Part shown: one piece after another, positions 49,841 to 58,522 of the stretch
Layout: each line of letters opens with the position of its first letter
How positions within the stretch are numbered: the first letter of the stretch is position 1
Assembly (NCBI GenBank): GCA_963823495.1
Contig: CAWGLV010000001.1
Location: 3,534,001 to 3,598,000, forward strand
Source: DATDAH01 sp963823495
Lineage (GTDB): Bacteria > Actinomycetota > Acidimicrobiia > Acidimicrobiales > DATDAH01
Length of the DNA: 64,000 bases
Reading direction: 5' to 3'
Notes under the pieces: model-generated
Seen by the model: the letters and a program-made list of their open reading frames with translations, nothing else
Database searches by the model: none
What the model was told of the DNA's origin: nothing
Position numbers and translations under genes: made by a program

Positions 49841-51211
49841 TCAGCCCGTGAACGGCGGCGACGCGGGAACCGGCCCGGTCGGCGGGGCCACGAAGGCCCG
49901 GGCCTCGACGGCACCGATGTCACAGTCGGCGGCCACCTCGATCGGCTCCCCCTGGGCGAAGGCACTGCGGGTCTCACCGTCACCGTCCTGGGGCCGGAGC
50001 ACGCCCCGCTGGTCCCAGGGCTCGAGGCTCTGGAACCGGGCGCAGCCACCCGAGATCGACGGGAAGCCGTAGTTGTGGGGGATCACATCGATGAGCGGGC
50101 TGCCCGGGAGCGGCTCCCGGGTGAGGGTGCGTCCGCCGTTGTCGGCGAGCGGTCCCAACTCGGCGGCACCGCCGTTGTGGCGGGCCCCACAGCTGTCGTC
50201 GTCGGCGTGGATCTCGGCCAGGTTGCTCGATCCGCCGAGGGCGCAGTTCGCTCCTCCGCCCATCGGCTCGGCCAACACGGAGAAGATGAGGACCAGGTCC
50301 CGGCCGACGAGCGCGACGTTGGCGCCCTCCGGGGCGGCGTTGCCCGCGATCGTCACATAGATCGCCACTTCGAAGCTCCGACCCTCGGCCAGGATCCCGC
50401 CCCCGGTCACGCTCGCCGCGTTGTCGACGATCGTGGCGTTGGCGATCGTCCCCCCGGAGGCCAGCACGAGGGCGCCGCCCCGACGGGCGCGGTTGCCGAC
50501 GAAGCTCGTCCGGAGGATCCCGCGGTCAGTCGAGGGGAACCCGGCCCCCATCGCGCTCACCGCCCCGCCGTCACCGGAGGGGGCCTGGTTCTCGACGAAC
50601 TGCGATCCCCGGATCGAGAAGTCCCCGGCGCCCGCGACGGCCGACAACGCTCCCCCGTTGCCGGTCAGCGCGACGTTGCCCACGAAGTCCGACCCACTCA
50701 CCGTGGCGACGAGCGGCACGGCCACCGCCCCGCCACTGCCGGACGCCTCGTTCTCCTCGAAGCGGGAATCGGCGACCGCGACCGTGGAGGCGTTCCGGAC
50801 GAGCAGCCCACCCCCGTCACCCGCGGCGCTCCCGTTGCGCAAGGTCACCTCGGACAGCGTCAACGGGGCGTCGGTCGGTGAGTCCATCACCAGCAGGCGG
50901 CTCGTCCCGGCGGCATCGAGGGCGAAGCCGTGGCCCTCGACGGTCAGCGGCTGGGACCCCGTGTACGTCGGGTCGGTGCCGTCGTCGACGGTGATGTCGG
51001 CGGTGAGCTCGATCGTGTGGGGACCAGACGCATCAGCCGACAGGGTGGCGAGCGCCGCTCGGTACGCAGCCTCGTCGCCGACCCCGAGCGTGCTCTCGGC
51101 GCCGCCGGCGGTTGGCACCGTGGTCACCGGTGCCTGGGCCCCGACCGCTCCCGGGAGAACAGCAGCGAGGACGACCAGCAGTGCGACGGTCAGCGCTCGC
51201 CCAGGGGCCAC
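49841..51211 (-). CDS. Secreted right-handed beta-helix protein (choice-of-anchor Q type)
   Basis: A 456-residue exported protein with signal peptide ALTVALLVVLAAVLPGAVGA (about 6-25). The body has beta-helix repeats with recurring Gly-Gly turns (SAAGDGGGLLVRNAS, EASGSGGAVAV, ALTGNGGALSAVAG, APSGDGGAVSAMG, RARRGGALVLAS), then the choice-of-anchor Q region with ELGPLADNGGRTLTREPLPG and SPLIDVIPHNYGF. Cysteines in CALGG, CGARH, CARF and CDIGAVEA could form disulfides. It is likely surface-exposed, perhaps adhesive or polysaccharide-binding. Its GTG start is 80 bp from the divergent sulfatase. Confidence 0.88.
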   Translation of the reverse strand: MAPGRALTVALLVVLAAVLPGAVGAQAPVTTVPTAGGAESTLGVGDEAAYRAALATLSADASGPHTIELTADITVDDGTDPTYTGSQPLTVEGHGFALDAAGTSRLLVMDSPTDAPLTLSEVTLRNGSAAGDGGGLLVRNASTVAVADSRFEENEASGSGGAVAVPLVATVSGSDFVGNVALTGNGGALSAVAGAGDFSIRGSQFVENQAPSGDGGAVSAMGAGFPSTDRGILRTSFVGNRARRGGALVLASGGTIANATIVDNAASVTGGGILAEGRSFEVAIYVTIAGNAAPEGANVALVGRDLVLIFSVLAEPMGGGANCALGGSSNLAEIHADDDSCGARHNGGAAELGPLADNGGRTLTREPLPGSPLIDVIPHNYGFPSISGGCARFQSLEPWDQRGVLRPQDGDGETRSAFAQGEPIEVAADCDIGAVEARAFVAPPTGPVPASPPFTG

Positions 51212-51276
51212 GACGACAACCTACGGCAACCACGATCCTCGCACCCGGACCGAACGTCCCGATCCCGGACGCCGAC

Positions 51277-51282
51277 TACCGT
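51277..51282 (+). promoter_or_regulatory. -10 element (TACCGT), leaderless start
   Basis: TACCGT lies 9 nt before GTG 51292 and there is no Shine-Dalgarno. Confidence 0.4.
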
Positions 51283-51291
51283 CCGCGGCGA

Positions 51292-52767
51292 GTGAACATC
51301 CTGCTCATCACCCTCGACCAGTTCCGCGGCGACTGCCTGTCGGCCGGGGGGCACCCCCTGGTGCACACGCCGAACCTCGATGCGCTCGCCGGCGAGGGGG
51401 TGCGCCTCGCCCGCCACTACAGCCAGGCCACCCCCTGCGGACCGGGCCGAGCCTGCCTGTACACGGGCACCTACCAGATGAACAACCGGGTGGTGACCAA
51501 CGGGACCCCGCTGGATGCCCGCTTCGACAACGTGGCCCACGCCGGGCGTCGGGCCGGCTACCGGCCGACCCTGTTCGGCTACACGGACCAGGCCATCGAC
51601 CCCCGCTACGCCGACGGCCCCGAGGACCCTCGCCTGTCGGACTACGAGGAGATCCTCCCCGGCTTCGACGCCGAGCTGGACCTGCGGGGGGCCATGACCC
51701 CCTGGGTGGAGTGGCTGGCTGGCCATGGCCACGAGATCGCCGGGGACATCGGCCGGACCCTCATGACCGAGCCGGACCGACCGGCCGAGCACAGTCACGC
51801 CGCCTTCGTGACCGAGCGGGCTCTGGCGTGGCTGCGCCGTCAGGACAGCCCCTGGTTCGCCCACCTCTCCTACCTGCGGCCTCACCCCCCCTACGCCGCG
51901 GCGGGTGACTGGTCCCGGCGCTATGACCCGGCCGACGTCGAGCTGCCCATCCCGCCGACGCCGATCCATCCTCTGCACGAACGGGCCCTGGCCACCGTCG
52001 CGGCCCCCGATGACGAGGCGGTCATGCGCCGGATGCGGGCGCAGTACTACGGGATGATCAGCGAGGTCGACGACCAGCTCGGACGCCTCTGGACCGCCCT
52101 GCGGGAATCCGGAGCGTGGGCGGACACCTTCGTGGTGGTCACCGCCGACCACGGTGACCAGCTCGGTGACCACGGCCTCGTCGAGAAGATGGGGTGGTTC
52201 GAGGAGAGCCACCACATCCTCGGCATCGTGCGCGACCCCCGACGGGCCGAGGCCCACGGCGGGGTCGTGCACCGGTTCACCGAGAACGTGGATGTGTTCC
52301 CCACGCTCTGTGACGCCATGGGCATCGAGATCCCCGCCCAGGCCGACGGGCTCCCGTTGACGCCGTTCCTCGCCGGCGAGGCGCCGCGGTGGTGGCGTGA
52401 CGCCGCCCACTGGGAGTACGACTGGCGGGACCGGTTCATCGGCCACGTCGAGACGGACTGGCCGTGGGACCGTCGCCTGGAACGCCACCACCTCGCCGCG
52501 CTGCGCACCGACCAGCACGGGTACGTGCAGTTCGGCAACGGCTCGTGGCTCTGCTTCGACCTCGCCGCCGACCCCACCTGGCGAACCACGACCGAGGACC
52601 CTGCGGTCGTCCTGGCCCTGGCCCAGGCCATGCTCACCTGGCGATCCGAGAACACCGACCGCACCATGACCGGCATGGTCCTTCGGGACGGGGGGGTCGG
52701 GCGGTGGCCGGCCCCCCATCCCCTCGGCGAGGTCAGTCGGCCCGGAGCCAGCACATCGCGGCGGTGA
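51292..52767 (+). CDS. Sulfatase family protein (type I, Cys-type)
   Basis: A 491-residue alkaline-phosphatase-superfamily hydrolase. NILLITLDQFRGDCLSAGGH supplies the metal Asp residues, SQATPCGPGRACLYTG holds the C-x-P-x-R motif (Cys49, Arg53) that is converted to formylglycine, and VVTADHGDQLGDHGLVEKMG gives the second metal site. The CxPxR form without Ser suits anaerobic-independent FGE maturation. Homologues include arylsulfatases and phosphonate monoester hydrolases. There is no signal peptide, so it acts in the cytoplasm. Its last 35 bp overlap the convergent M20 gene. Confidence 0.9.
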   Translation: MNILLITLDQFRGDCLSAGGHPLVHTPNLDALAGEGVRLARHYSQATPCGPGRACLYTGTYQMNNRVVTNGTPLDARFDNVAHAGRRAGYRPTLFGYTDQAIDPRYADGPEDPRLSDYEEILPGFDAELDLRGAMTPWVEWLAGHGHEIAGDIGRTLMTEPDRPAEHSHAAFVTERALAWLRRQDSPWFAHLSYLRPHPPYAAAGDWSRRYDPADVELPIPPTPIHPLHERALATVAAPDDEAVMRRMRAQYYGMISEVDDQLGRLWTALRESGAWADTFVVVTADHGDQLGDHGLVEKMGWFEESHHILGIVRDPRRAEAHGGVVHRFTENVDVFPTLCDAMGIEIPAQADGLPLTPFLAGEAPRWWRDAAHWEYDWRDRFIGHVETDWPWDRRLERHHLAALRTDQHGYVQFGNGSWLCFDLAADPTWRTTTEDPAVVLALAQAMLTWRSENTDRTMTGMVLRDGGVGRWPAPHPLGEVSRPGASTSRR

Positions 52768-53974
52768 TCATCGCTTCGATGCCGGCAGCGAGCGTGGGCT
52801 CCTGGACGGGGGCGTAGTGGGGCGAGTGGTTGGAAGGGACGTCCTCCTGCAGGCGACCGGCGGCGAAGGCCTCGGCCCACGCATCCGGGTCAGCGCCCCC
52901 GACAAACCAGAACGTGGACGGGAAGCCTCCCCGAGCGGCGAAGCGGCCGAAGTCCTCGCTGGCCGGCACCAGTGGCGCCTCCATGGTCCGCTCGGGGCCG
53001 AAGTGGGCCTGGAACGCGGCAGCGACCGTCGCCGTGGTGTCGGCGTCGTTGCTGAGCGCCGGAAAGCTCGCCGTCGCCTCGATCTCGGGGTCGCGGGGCG
53101 CCCCGGCCGCGTGGGCCTCGCCGTGGACGATGCGGTCGACGGCCGCCAGCACCTTCTCCCGGACCGCGGGGTCGAAGGTCCGGATGCTCAGCCCCAGCTC
53201 GGCCCGGTCCGGGATGATGTTCTCCTTGGTCCCGGCGTGCATCGTGCCGACCGTGACCACGGCGAGGTCGGTGGCGGCCACCGACCGCGACACCACGGTC
53301 TGCAGCTTGAGCACGGTCGAGGCCGCCAGCACCACGGGATCGACGGTGGTCTCCGGCGCCGACCCGTGGCCGCCCCGGCCGTGGAGGGTGACCATGAGGG
53401 CATCGGCCCCGGCCATGATCGGCCCGGCCCGGTACAGGACCCACCCCGCCGGCGCCGGGCCCACGTGCTGGCCGAGCCCGACATCCGGTGTCCCGAAGCG
53501 CTCGAACAGGCCGTCGTCCACCATCGCGTCCGCGCCGGCCCCCAGTTCCTCTGCCGGCTGGATCACGATCATCACCCGTCCGGCCCAGGCGTCCCGGTGA
53601 CGGACCAGGAGCGTGGCCACGCCGATCATCCATGCGGCGTGCATGTCATGGCCACAGGCGTGGGCCACGGGCACCTCCCGGCCCCCGAGGTCGGTCCCCC
53701 TCACCGTCGAGGCGTAGGGCAGCCCGGTCGCCTCCTCGACCGGCAGCGCGTCGATGTCGGCCCGCAGGAGCACCGTGGGTCCGTCGCCGTTGGCCAGGGT
53801 GGCCACGACGCCGGTGACCCCCACCTCCCGGGTCACCTCGTAGCCGAGAGCCTCGAGCCGGTCGGCCATCACGCCGGCGGTGCGGACCTCGAGGAAGGAC
53901 AGCTCGGGGTGGGCGTGGAGGTCCTCGTAGAGCGACCTGAGGTCGGGCAGTAGTTCCGGGATGGTGTCCAGCAC
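52733..53974 (-). CDS. M20-family amidohydrolase (M20D, HipO/AmhX-like)
   Basis: The 413-residue protein has HAHPELSFLEVRTAGVMADR near the N-terminus, LRADIDALPVEEATGLPYAS, VAHACGHDMHAAWMIGVATL (metal-binding CGH-D-MH) and IVIQPAEELGAGADAMVDDG (catalytic Glu-Glu), then GRGGHGSAPETTVDPV for the dimerisation domain. Members cleave N-acyl amino acids, hippurate or IAA-amino-acid conjugates. The GTG at 53974 starts the conserved region. Its 3' end overlaps the sulfatase coding sequence in the opposite frame. Confidence 0.9.
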   Translation of the reverse strand: MLDTIPELLPDLRSLYEDLHAHPELSFLEVRTAGVMADRLEALGYEVTREVGVTGVVATLANGDGPTVLLRADIDALPVEEATGLPYASTVRGTDLGGREVPVAHACGHDMHAAWMIGVATLLVRHRDAWAGRVMIVIQPAEELGAGADAMVDDGLFERFGTPDVGLGQHVGPAPAGWVLYRAGPIMAGADALMVTLHGRGGHGSAPETTVDPVVLAASTVLKLQTVVSRSVAATDLAVVTVGTMHAGTKENIIPDRAELGLSIRTFDPAVREKVLAAVDRIVHGEAHAAGAPRDPEIEATASFPALSNDADTTATVAAAFQAHFGPERTMEAPLVPASEDFGRFAARGGFPSTFWFVGGADPDAWAEAFAAGRLQEDVPSNHSPHYAPVQEPTLAAGIEAMITAAMCWLRAD

Positions 53975-54053
53975 GCTGCCATCCTGCCCCGTCGACTCCC
54001 CACAGGCATCCACTGAGCACCGCGCCCGAGGGGCGGGGGGCCAGACTGGGCCC

Positions 54054-54695
54054 ATGGGGAACGCGGAACTGGCCCAACTCGAGCGCGGTCGACTCTGTGA
54101 CCTCCTGCTGGAGGTCGGGCCCGAGCACCCGACGTTGTGCGAGGGCTGGACAACGGCGGACCTCGCTGCTCACCTCGTCGTCCGGGAACGCAAGCCGCTG
54201 GCCGCCCCGGGCATCGTCCTGGGTGGCCGACTGGGCGACTACAGCGAGAAGGTCCGGCTGGCGGCGCGGGACGGCTCGTCCTTCACCGATCTCGTGGCCC
54301 GGGTGCGCCGCGGCCCGCCCCGCCTCCTGCGGCCGCTGGACGGGGCCATCAACCTGTCGGAGTACTTCATCCACCTCGAGGACGTCCGGCGCGGCGACGG
54401 CACCACCGAACCCCGACCCGAGACGGAGGTGAGCGACGTCGAGGCCGTTCTCTGGGCGATGCAGGGACGGCGCACGAAGTTCCTGACCCGCACCTTGGAG
54501 GACATCGACCTGACCGTCGCCCTCCCCGGCGGTGAGGCCAGGCCCATCGGGGGCGGGACCCGCCCCGTCACGCTGACCGGCCGCGCCGGTGAGCTCACCT
54601 TGTTCCTGGCCGGCCGCCGCGGGGCGGCCGAGGTCGACCTCAAGGGTGAGACCGACGCCGTCACCGAGGTGCGGACGGGCAAGTTGGGGATCTGA
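54054..54695 (+). CDS. TIGR03085-like/mycothiol-dependent maleylpyruvate isomerase-type protein
   Basis: A 213-residue protein with RGRLCDLLLEVGPEHPTLCE, then GWTTADLAAHLVVRERKP (DinB/MDMPI-like four-helix region with the His of AAHL) and INLSEYFIHLEDVRRGDGTT (His near 105). This layout matches the TIGR03085 family, common in actinobacteria and grouped with MDMPI N-terminal domains that bind zinc and use mycothiol. Role not established. It probably begins 6 nt after a CAGACT -10-like hexamer, leaderless. Confidence 0.8.
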   Translation: MGNAELAQLERGRLCDLLLEVGPEHPTLCEGWTTADLAAHLVVRERKPLAAPGIVLGGRLGDYSEKVRLAARDGSSFTDLVARVRRGPPRLLRPLDGAINLSEYFIHLEDVRRGDGTTEPRPETEVSDVEAVLWAMQGRRTKFLTRTLEDIDLTVALPGGEARPIGGGTRPVTLTGRAGELTLFLAGRRGAAEVDLKGETDAVTEVRTGKLGI

Positions 54696-54717
54696 AGCGC
54701 GCCCGTGGGGCGGTCCT

Positions 54718-55992
54718 TCAGCAGAGATCCGGCGGTCGGGCCCGGCGTTGGCCGGTGTCCTGTTTCGTACGTCGGGGCGGGTCGTTCTGGTGGTTGGTCT
54801 TCCACCGGTTGTGGAAGCCGCAGAGGCACTGGCCGTTGGAACAGTCGGTGAGGCCACCCTCGGCGTGCTCCTGGACGTGATCGGCCTGGAGGGCCCGCCC
54901 CGTCCGGTCGCACCCGTAGGGGTGGCAGCACCGGCGGAACCTGGCCCGGAGCGCCGCGGCCTGGGCCGGGGTGAAGCAGCGCTTGGCCCGGCCGTAGGAG
55001 ATGATCTCGCCGTCGGCGCCGTACACCACCCGGCGCACCGATCCGATGAGCGAGAGGTAGACGCCCGCCACCGGTGAGACGACGGTGCCGTCCGCCATCT
55101 CGCAGAACCCGTCGGTCGGGTTCGGCACGTCGTCATGGCCCATCTGGCGGGCGAGCCCGGTCTCGTAGGCCTCTTCGGTCATGTGGACCACGACCTCGGC
55201 CGCCGCCGCCACTGCTCCACCGGCGAGGTCCTTGGACCGCTCCGCCATGACGCGAAGGGCGTCGGCCGAGCGCTGCTGGGAGGTACGGGTCAGCTCGGTG
55301 AGCTCCACGTGGTCGGGGTCGTGACCCAGGACCTCGCGGGCGGCGGCCCAGTCGTTCTGGTACTCGATGGCGACCAGCCGGTCGTGCTCGGCCCCGAAGA
55401 TGGCATAGGTGATGGGGTCCAGCCAGCCCCGGAGGTAGCCGTAGCCGTCGATCGTCGTGGCCTTGGTGAAACGGCGTCCGTCGACCTGTTCCTCGAAGCG
55501 GTCGTCGGCGTCCTTCGGCGCGAGGTCGTCGGCGAAGCGCTGCGCCTCCCGGGCCAGGTCCTCGAAGCGGGCGACCGTGGCGTAGTCGACCAGCAGCGGC
55601 AGGGCCTCGGTCCACGCCTCGGCGAACCGCTCCCGGTGGAGGTCGGCGAAGAGCTCGACGTGGTCGAAGCTGATCCGGCCGTCGGCCAGCGCCTCCTCCA
55701 GCACCGGCTGGTGGTCCAGGAAGCGGGCCAGACGGGCGACGCGCAGGGCCTGCCGCTTCTTCATGGGCAGCGTGTGCCGCAGGAACGCCGCTACGTCGAC
55801 GTGCCCGTCGGCCCGGTGCTCGCCCCGCGCCGAGAACGACCGCACCGCCGTCAGCAGCGCGGCGTCGGCCGCGTTGCGGGCCCGGTGCAGGCCTTCGATC
55901 GCCTCGCCCACGGCCACCGCCGGCAGGTCACCCCAGGCGATCTTCGCCGCCAAGCGGCTGGCATGTTCGAGGTCGTCGATCTCAGCGGGCAC
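54718..55992 (-). CDS. DUF222/HNH endonuclease domain protein
   Basis: A 424-residue member of the actinobacterial DUF222 plus HNH family, often present in many copies per genome. The N-terminal DUF222 region spans about 1-290 (helical; LPMKKRQALRVARLARFLDH, ISFDHVELFADLHRERFAEA). The C-terminal HNH part has RFRRCCHPYGCDRTGRALQ, then ADHVQEHAEGGLTDCSNGQCLCGFHNRWK, with zinc cysteines and the catalytic His. It starts at GTG 55992 with GGAGGGA upstream; a TAGGAT -10 candidate lies at 56093-56098. Function is uncertain: these genes may be mobile or selfish, or act in nucleic-acid metabolism. Confidence 0.9.
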   Translation of the reverse strand: MPAEIDDLEHASRLAAKIAWGDLPAVAVGEAIEGLHRARNAADAALLTAVRSFSARGEHRADGHVDVAAFLRHTLPMKKRQALRVARLARFLDHQPVLEEALADGRISFDHVELFADLHRERFAEAWTEALPLLVDYATVARFEDLAREAQRFADDLAPKDADDRFEEQVDGRRFTKATTIDGYGYLRGWLDPITYAIFGAEHDRLVAIEYQNDWAAAREVLGHDPDHVELTELTRTSQQRSADALRVMAERSKDLAGGAVAAAAEVVVHMTEEAYETGLARQMGHDDVPNPTDGFCEMADGTVVSPVAGVYLSLIGSVRRVVYGADGEIISYGRAKRCFTPAQAAALRARFRRCCHPYGCDRTGRALQADHVQEHAEGGLTDCSNGQCLCGFHNRWKTNHQNDPPRRTKQDTGQRRARPPDLC

Positions 55993-56196
55993 GTTCCCTC
56001 CCCTCGCAGGCGGGATCCGTCGGGTTCTGGGTAGCCGTGCCCGGCCGTCGACGACAGCGGCGGCCCCAGTCGGCTACGAACTGGTGTTCGTCATCCTAAC
56101 GGGTGGCCAGTACGTGCGCAACCGTTTCACGGATTTCCTCCTCGAGAAGTAGCCGTCGATCCGGGATCGAGACCACCACCGCGCCCCGCCGGGCGC
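55993..56196. other. Intergenic region between HNH gene and EngB gene
   Basis: This 204-bp gap has a GCGCCC-CGCC-GGGCGC hairpin (56181-56196) directly after the EngB stop, perhaps ending that transcript, although no U-tract follows on the minus strand. It also holds the TAGGAT promoter element for the HNH gene. No convincing gene was seen. Confidence 0.5.
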
Positions 56197-56784
56197 TCAG
56201 CGGAGCCACTCCAGGACGAGGCCCCGCAGGCGGTCGATGCCGGTGCCCTTGGCGGCACTGACCCAGACGACGTCGGCCGGCTCGAGTAGGCAGGCCTCGG
56301 CCAGGTCCTTCTGGCGCTTGGCCCGCTTGGACGCCTTCACCTTGTCGTGCTTGGTGGCGATGACGGCGTGGGGCAGGACGTTGGCCCGCAGCCACTCGAG
56401 CATCTGGAGGTCGAGCTTGGTGGGTCCGATCTCGCCGTCGACGAGGACCAGGATCATGGCCAACTGCTCCCGGGTGAGCAGGTAGTCCTCCATCATCTTC
56501 TGCCACTTGGCCCGCTTGTTCGCCGCCACCGACGCGTAGCCGTACCCCGGGCAGTCGATCACTGCGGCGCCGTCGCCGAGGGCGAAGCAGTTGAGGAGCT
56601 GGGTCCGGCCGGGTGTCTTGGACACGAGGGCGAGCTGCCTGCGGTTGGCCAGGGCGTTCAGCAGCGAGGACTTGCCCACGTTCGAGCGACCCACGATGGC
56701 CACCTCGACCTCGTTGTCGGGCAGTTGGTCGACCTTGGCCGCCGACAGCACGAACTCGAGGGGTAGGGGCCGACCGCCGGTCAT
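56197..56784 (-). CDS. engB: Ribosome biogenesis GTP-binding protein EngB (YsxC/YihA)
   Basis: A 195-residue GTPase with G1 GRSNVGKSSLLNAL (about 32-45), G2 TPGRTQLLN, G3 DCPGYGYA, and G4 TKHDKVKASKR. EngB is needed for assembly of the large ribosomal subunit in most bacteria. ATG 56784 is chosen from the conserved N-terminal FVLSAAKVDQLPDNEVEVAI. It faces the purU gene divergently across 58 bp. No apparent operon partner. Confidence 0.92.
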   Translation of the reverse strand: MTGGRPLPLEFVLSAAKVDQLPDNEVEVAIVGRSNVGKSSLLNALANRRQLALVSKTPGRTQLLNCFALGDGAAVIDCPGYGYASVAANKRAKWQKMMEDYLLTREQLAMILVLVDGEIGPTKLDLQMLEWLRANVLPHAVIATKHDKVKASKRAKRQKDLAEACLLEPADVVWVSAAKGTGIDRLRGLVLEWLR

Positions 56785-56842
56785 GAGGTGATCATGCCGC
56801 GATCCCCGGGGCGAAGGGCCCGACGGTGCGACACTGGGCCCG

Positions 56843-57697
56843 GTGCCTGCCGCGGTCCTCCTGCTCTCCTGCCCCGACCAGCCCGGCCTGGTCGCGGCAG
56901 TGTCGGACTTCGTGTTCCACCACGGCGGCAACATCCTCCGCGCTCAGCAGCACATCGATCCCGAGGACGACGTCTTCTTCCAACGGGTCGAGTTCAGCCT
57001 GGACGGCTTTGCCCTGGGCCGGGACGAGATCGGCCCGGCCTTCTCGGCGGTGGCGGACCGGTTCGCCATGCGCGTCGACCTGCGCTTCACCGACACCGCC
57101 ACGCGCCTGGCGGTGCTGGTGTCCAAGCAGGCCCACTGCCTCGACGACCTCCTCAGCCGGCACCGCATGGGCGACTTCGGCCCGGCGACGATCCCCCTGG
57201 TCATCAGCAACCACCCCGACCACGCCGAGACCGTCGCCTTCGCCGGCGCGACCTCTGCCCACCTGCCGGTGACCCCGGAGACCAAGCCCACCCAGGAGGC
57301 CGCCGTCGCCGACCTGCTGGCCGAGCACGACATCGAGCTGATCGTCCTCGCCCGCTACATGCAGGTCCTGAGCGACGGCTTCGTCGACCGCTACCGCAAC
57401 CGCATCATCAACATCCACCACTCCTTCCTCCCGGCCTTCCTGGGCGCCCGCCCCTACCACCAGGCCCACCAGCGGGGGGTCAAGCTCATCGGCGCCACGG
57501 CCCACTACGCCAGCGAGGTCCTGGACGACGGCCCCATCATCGAACAGGACGTGCTGCGGGTCTCCCACCGCGACTCGGTGGAGGACCTGGTCCGCTCCGG
57601 ACGGGACCTCGAGCGCATCGTGCTGGCCCGCGCGGTGCGGGCCCACCTCGAGCACCGGGTGCTCCCGTTCGGCCGCCGGACCGTCGTGTTCGACTGA
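56843..57697 (+). CDS. purU: Formyltetrahydrofolate deformylase PurU
   Basis: A 284-residue enzyme that hydrolyses 10-formyl-THF to THF and formate. The N-terminal ACT domain begins AAVLLLSCPDQPGLVAAVSD, and the C-terminal formyltransferase-like domain has VISNHPDHAET, IELIVLARYMQVLSDGFVDR, INIHHSFLPAFLGARPYHQA (catalytic His) and ATAHYASEVLDDGPIIEQD (catalytic Asp). The GTG at 56843 follows GACACT by 7 nt with no Shine-Dalgarno, so the start may be leaderless. Confidence 0.95.
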   Translation: MPAAVLLLSCPDQPGLVAAVSDFVFHHGGNILRAQQHIDPEDDVFFQRVEFSLDGFALGRDEIGPAFSAVADRFAMRVDLRFTDTATRLAVLVSKQAHCLDDLLSRHRMGDFGPATIPLVISNHPDHAETVAFAGATSAHLPVTPETKPTQEAAVADLLAEHDIELIVLARYMQVLSDGFVDRYRNRIINIHHSFLPAFLGARPYHQAHQRGVKLIGATAHYASEVLDDGPIIEQDVLRVSHRDSVEDLVRSGRDLERIVLARAVRAHLEHRVLPFGRRTVVFD

Positions 57698-57763
57698 CCG
57701 GCGTTCGGTGATCGGGCGAGCCCGGCGCGAAGCTGTGCGGGGGCCGGGACCAGGGGGACGAGG

Positions 57764-58489
57764 ATGATCGAACGGACCAAGACGCTGGAGACCGAGGACG
57801 GCCCGCTGGGCGTGCACGTCGTGCGACCGGACGGCTCCGGGCCGGCCCCGGTCGTGGTCTACTTCCATCACGGCCCTGGGCTCGACGCGGGCTCGAAGGA
57901 GTCGATGGGGTGGATCGCCGATTGGGGCTACTACGTCATCAGCCACGACCGGTACCACCGGGAGGAGCCCTGGTACCACCTGGCCCGCCGTGACGATCCC
58001 GACGCCATGGACCGCTTCTGGGGCGTCCTCATGGGGACCACCGAGGAGATGGTGGCCACCGACCTCGACGCCGTCCTCGCCTTCGTCGACGACGACCCCG
58101 CGGCCGGGGCCGCGCCCATGGGGGCGATCGGCTTCTGCATCGGGGCCCGCTCGGTGCTGCGCACGGTCGCCGACCACCCGGACCGCTTCCGGGCCGCGGT
58201 CGGGATGCACCCGTCCTTCACCGTCACCGAGGACCCCGACTCGCCGCACCTGGTCGTGCCCGGCTTCGCCGGGTCGATCTACCTGGGCTACGGCGCCGAT
58301 GACACCATGCAGTCCCCCGAGTCCCAACAGGCCCTGATCGACCTCGTCGAGGCCCACCCGAGGGGCGTGGTCGAGGTCCACGACGGCGCCGACCACGGCT
58401 ACACGGTCCCCGGCCCCGCCTACCGGCAGGCCGCGGCCGACCGCTCGTACGCGCAGGCTCGGGCGGCCTTCGAACGCGAGCTCGGCTGA
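57764..58489 (+). CDS. Dienelactone hydrolase family protein
   Basis: The 241-residue alpha/beta hydrolase has APVVVYFHHGPGLDAGSKES near the N-terminus, the nucleophile elbow AIGFCIGARSV (Cys in G-x-C-x-G, the dienelactone-hydrolase type) and C-terminal HDGADHGYTVPG with the catalytic His. Such enzymes open lactone rings in aromatic catabolism; the true substrate is unknown. ATG 57764 has a strong GGGGGACGAGG Shine-Dalgarno. The next hydrolase begins 33 nt after its stop. Confidence 0.88.
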   Translation: MIERTKTLETEDGPLGVHVVRPDGSGPAPVVVYFHHGPGLDAGSKESMGWIADWGYYVISHDRYHREEPWYHLARRDDPDAMDRFWGVLMGTTEEMVATDLDAVLAFVDDDPAAGAAPMGAIGFCIGARSVLRTVADHPDRFRAAVGMHPSFTVTEDPDSPHLVVPGFAGSIYLGYGADDTMQSPESQQALIDLVEAHPRGVVEVHDGADHGYTVPGPAYRQAAADRSYAQARAAFERELG

Positions 58490-58522
58490 GGGCACGCCCG
58501 GGCGAACGGCTACAACCGTGCC

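Noticed and set aside
56108..56190. Short minus-strand ORF after the EngB stop (about 26 codons, ending VAHVLATR)
   Set aside because: It has no Shine-Dalgarno and no recognisable family, and lies in a terminator-like region; it may be chance in GC-rich DNA.
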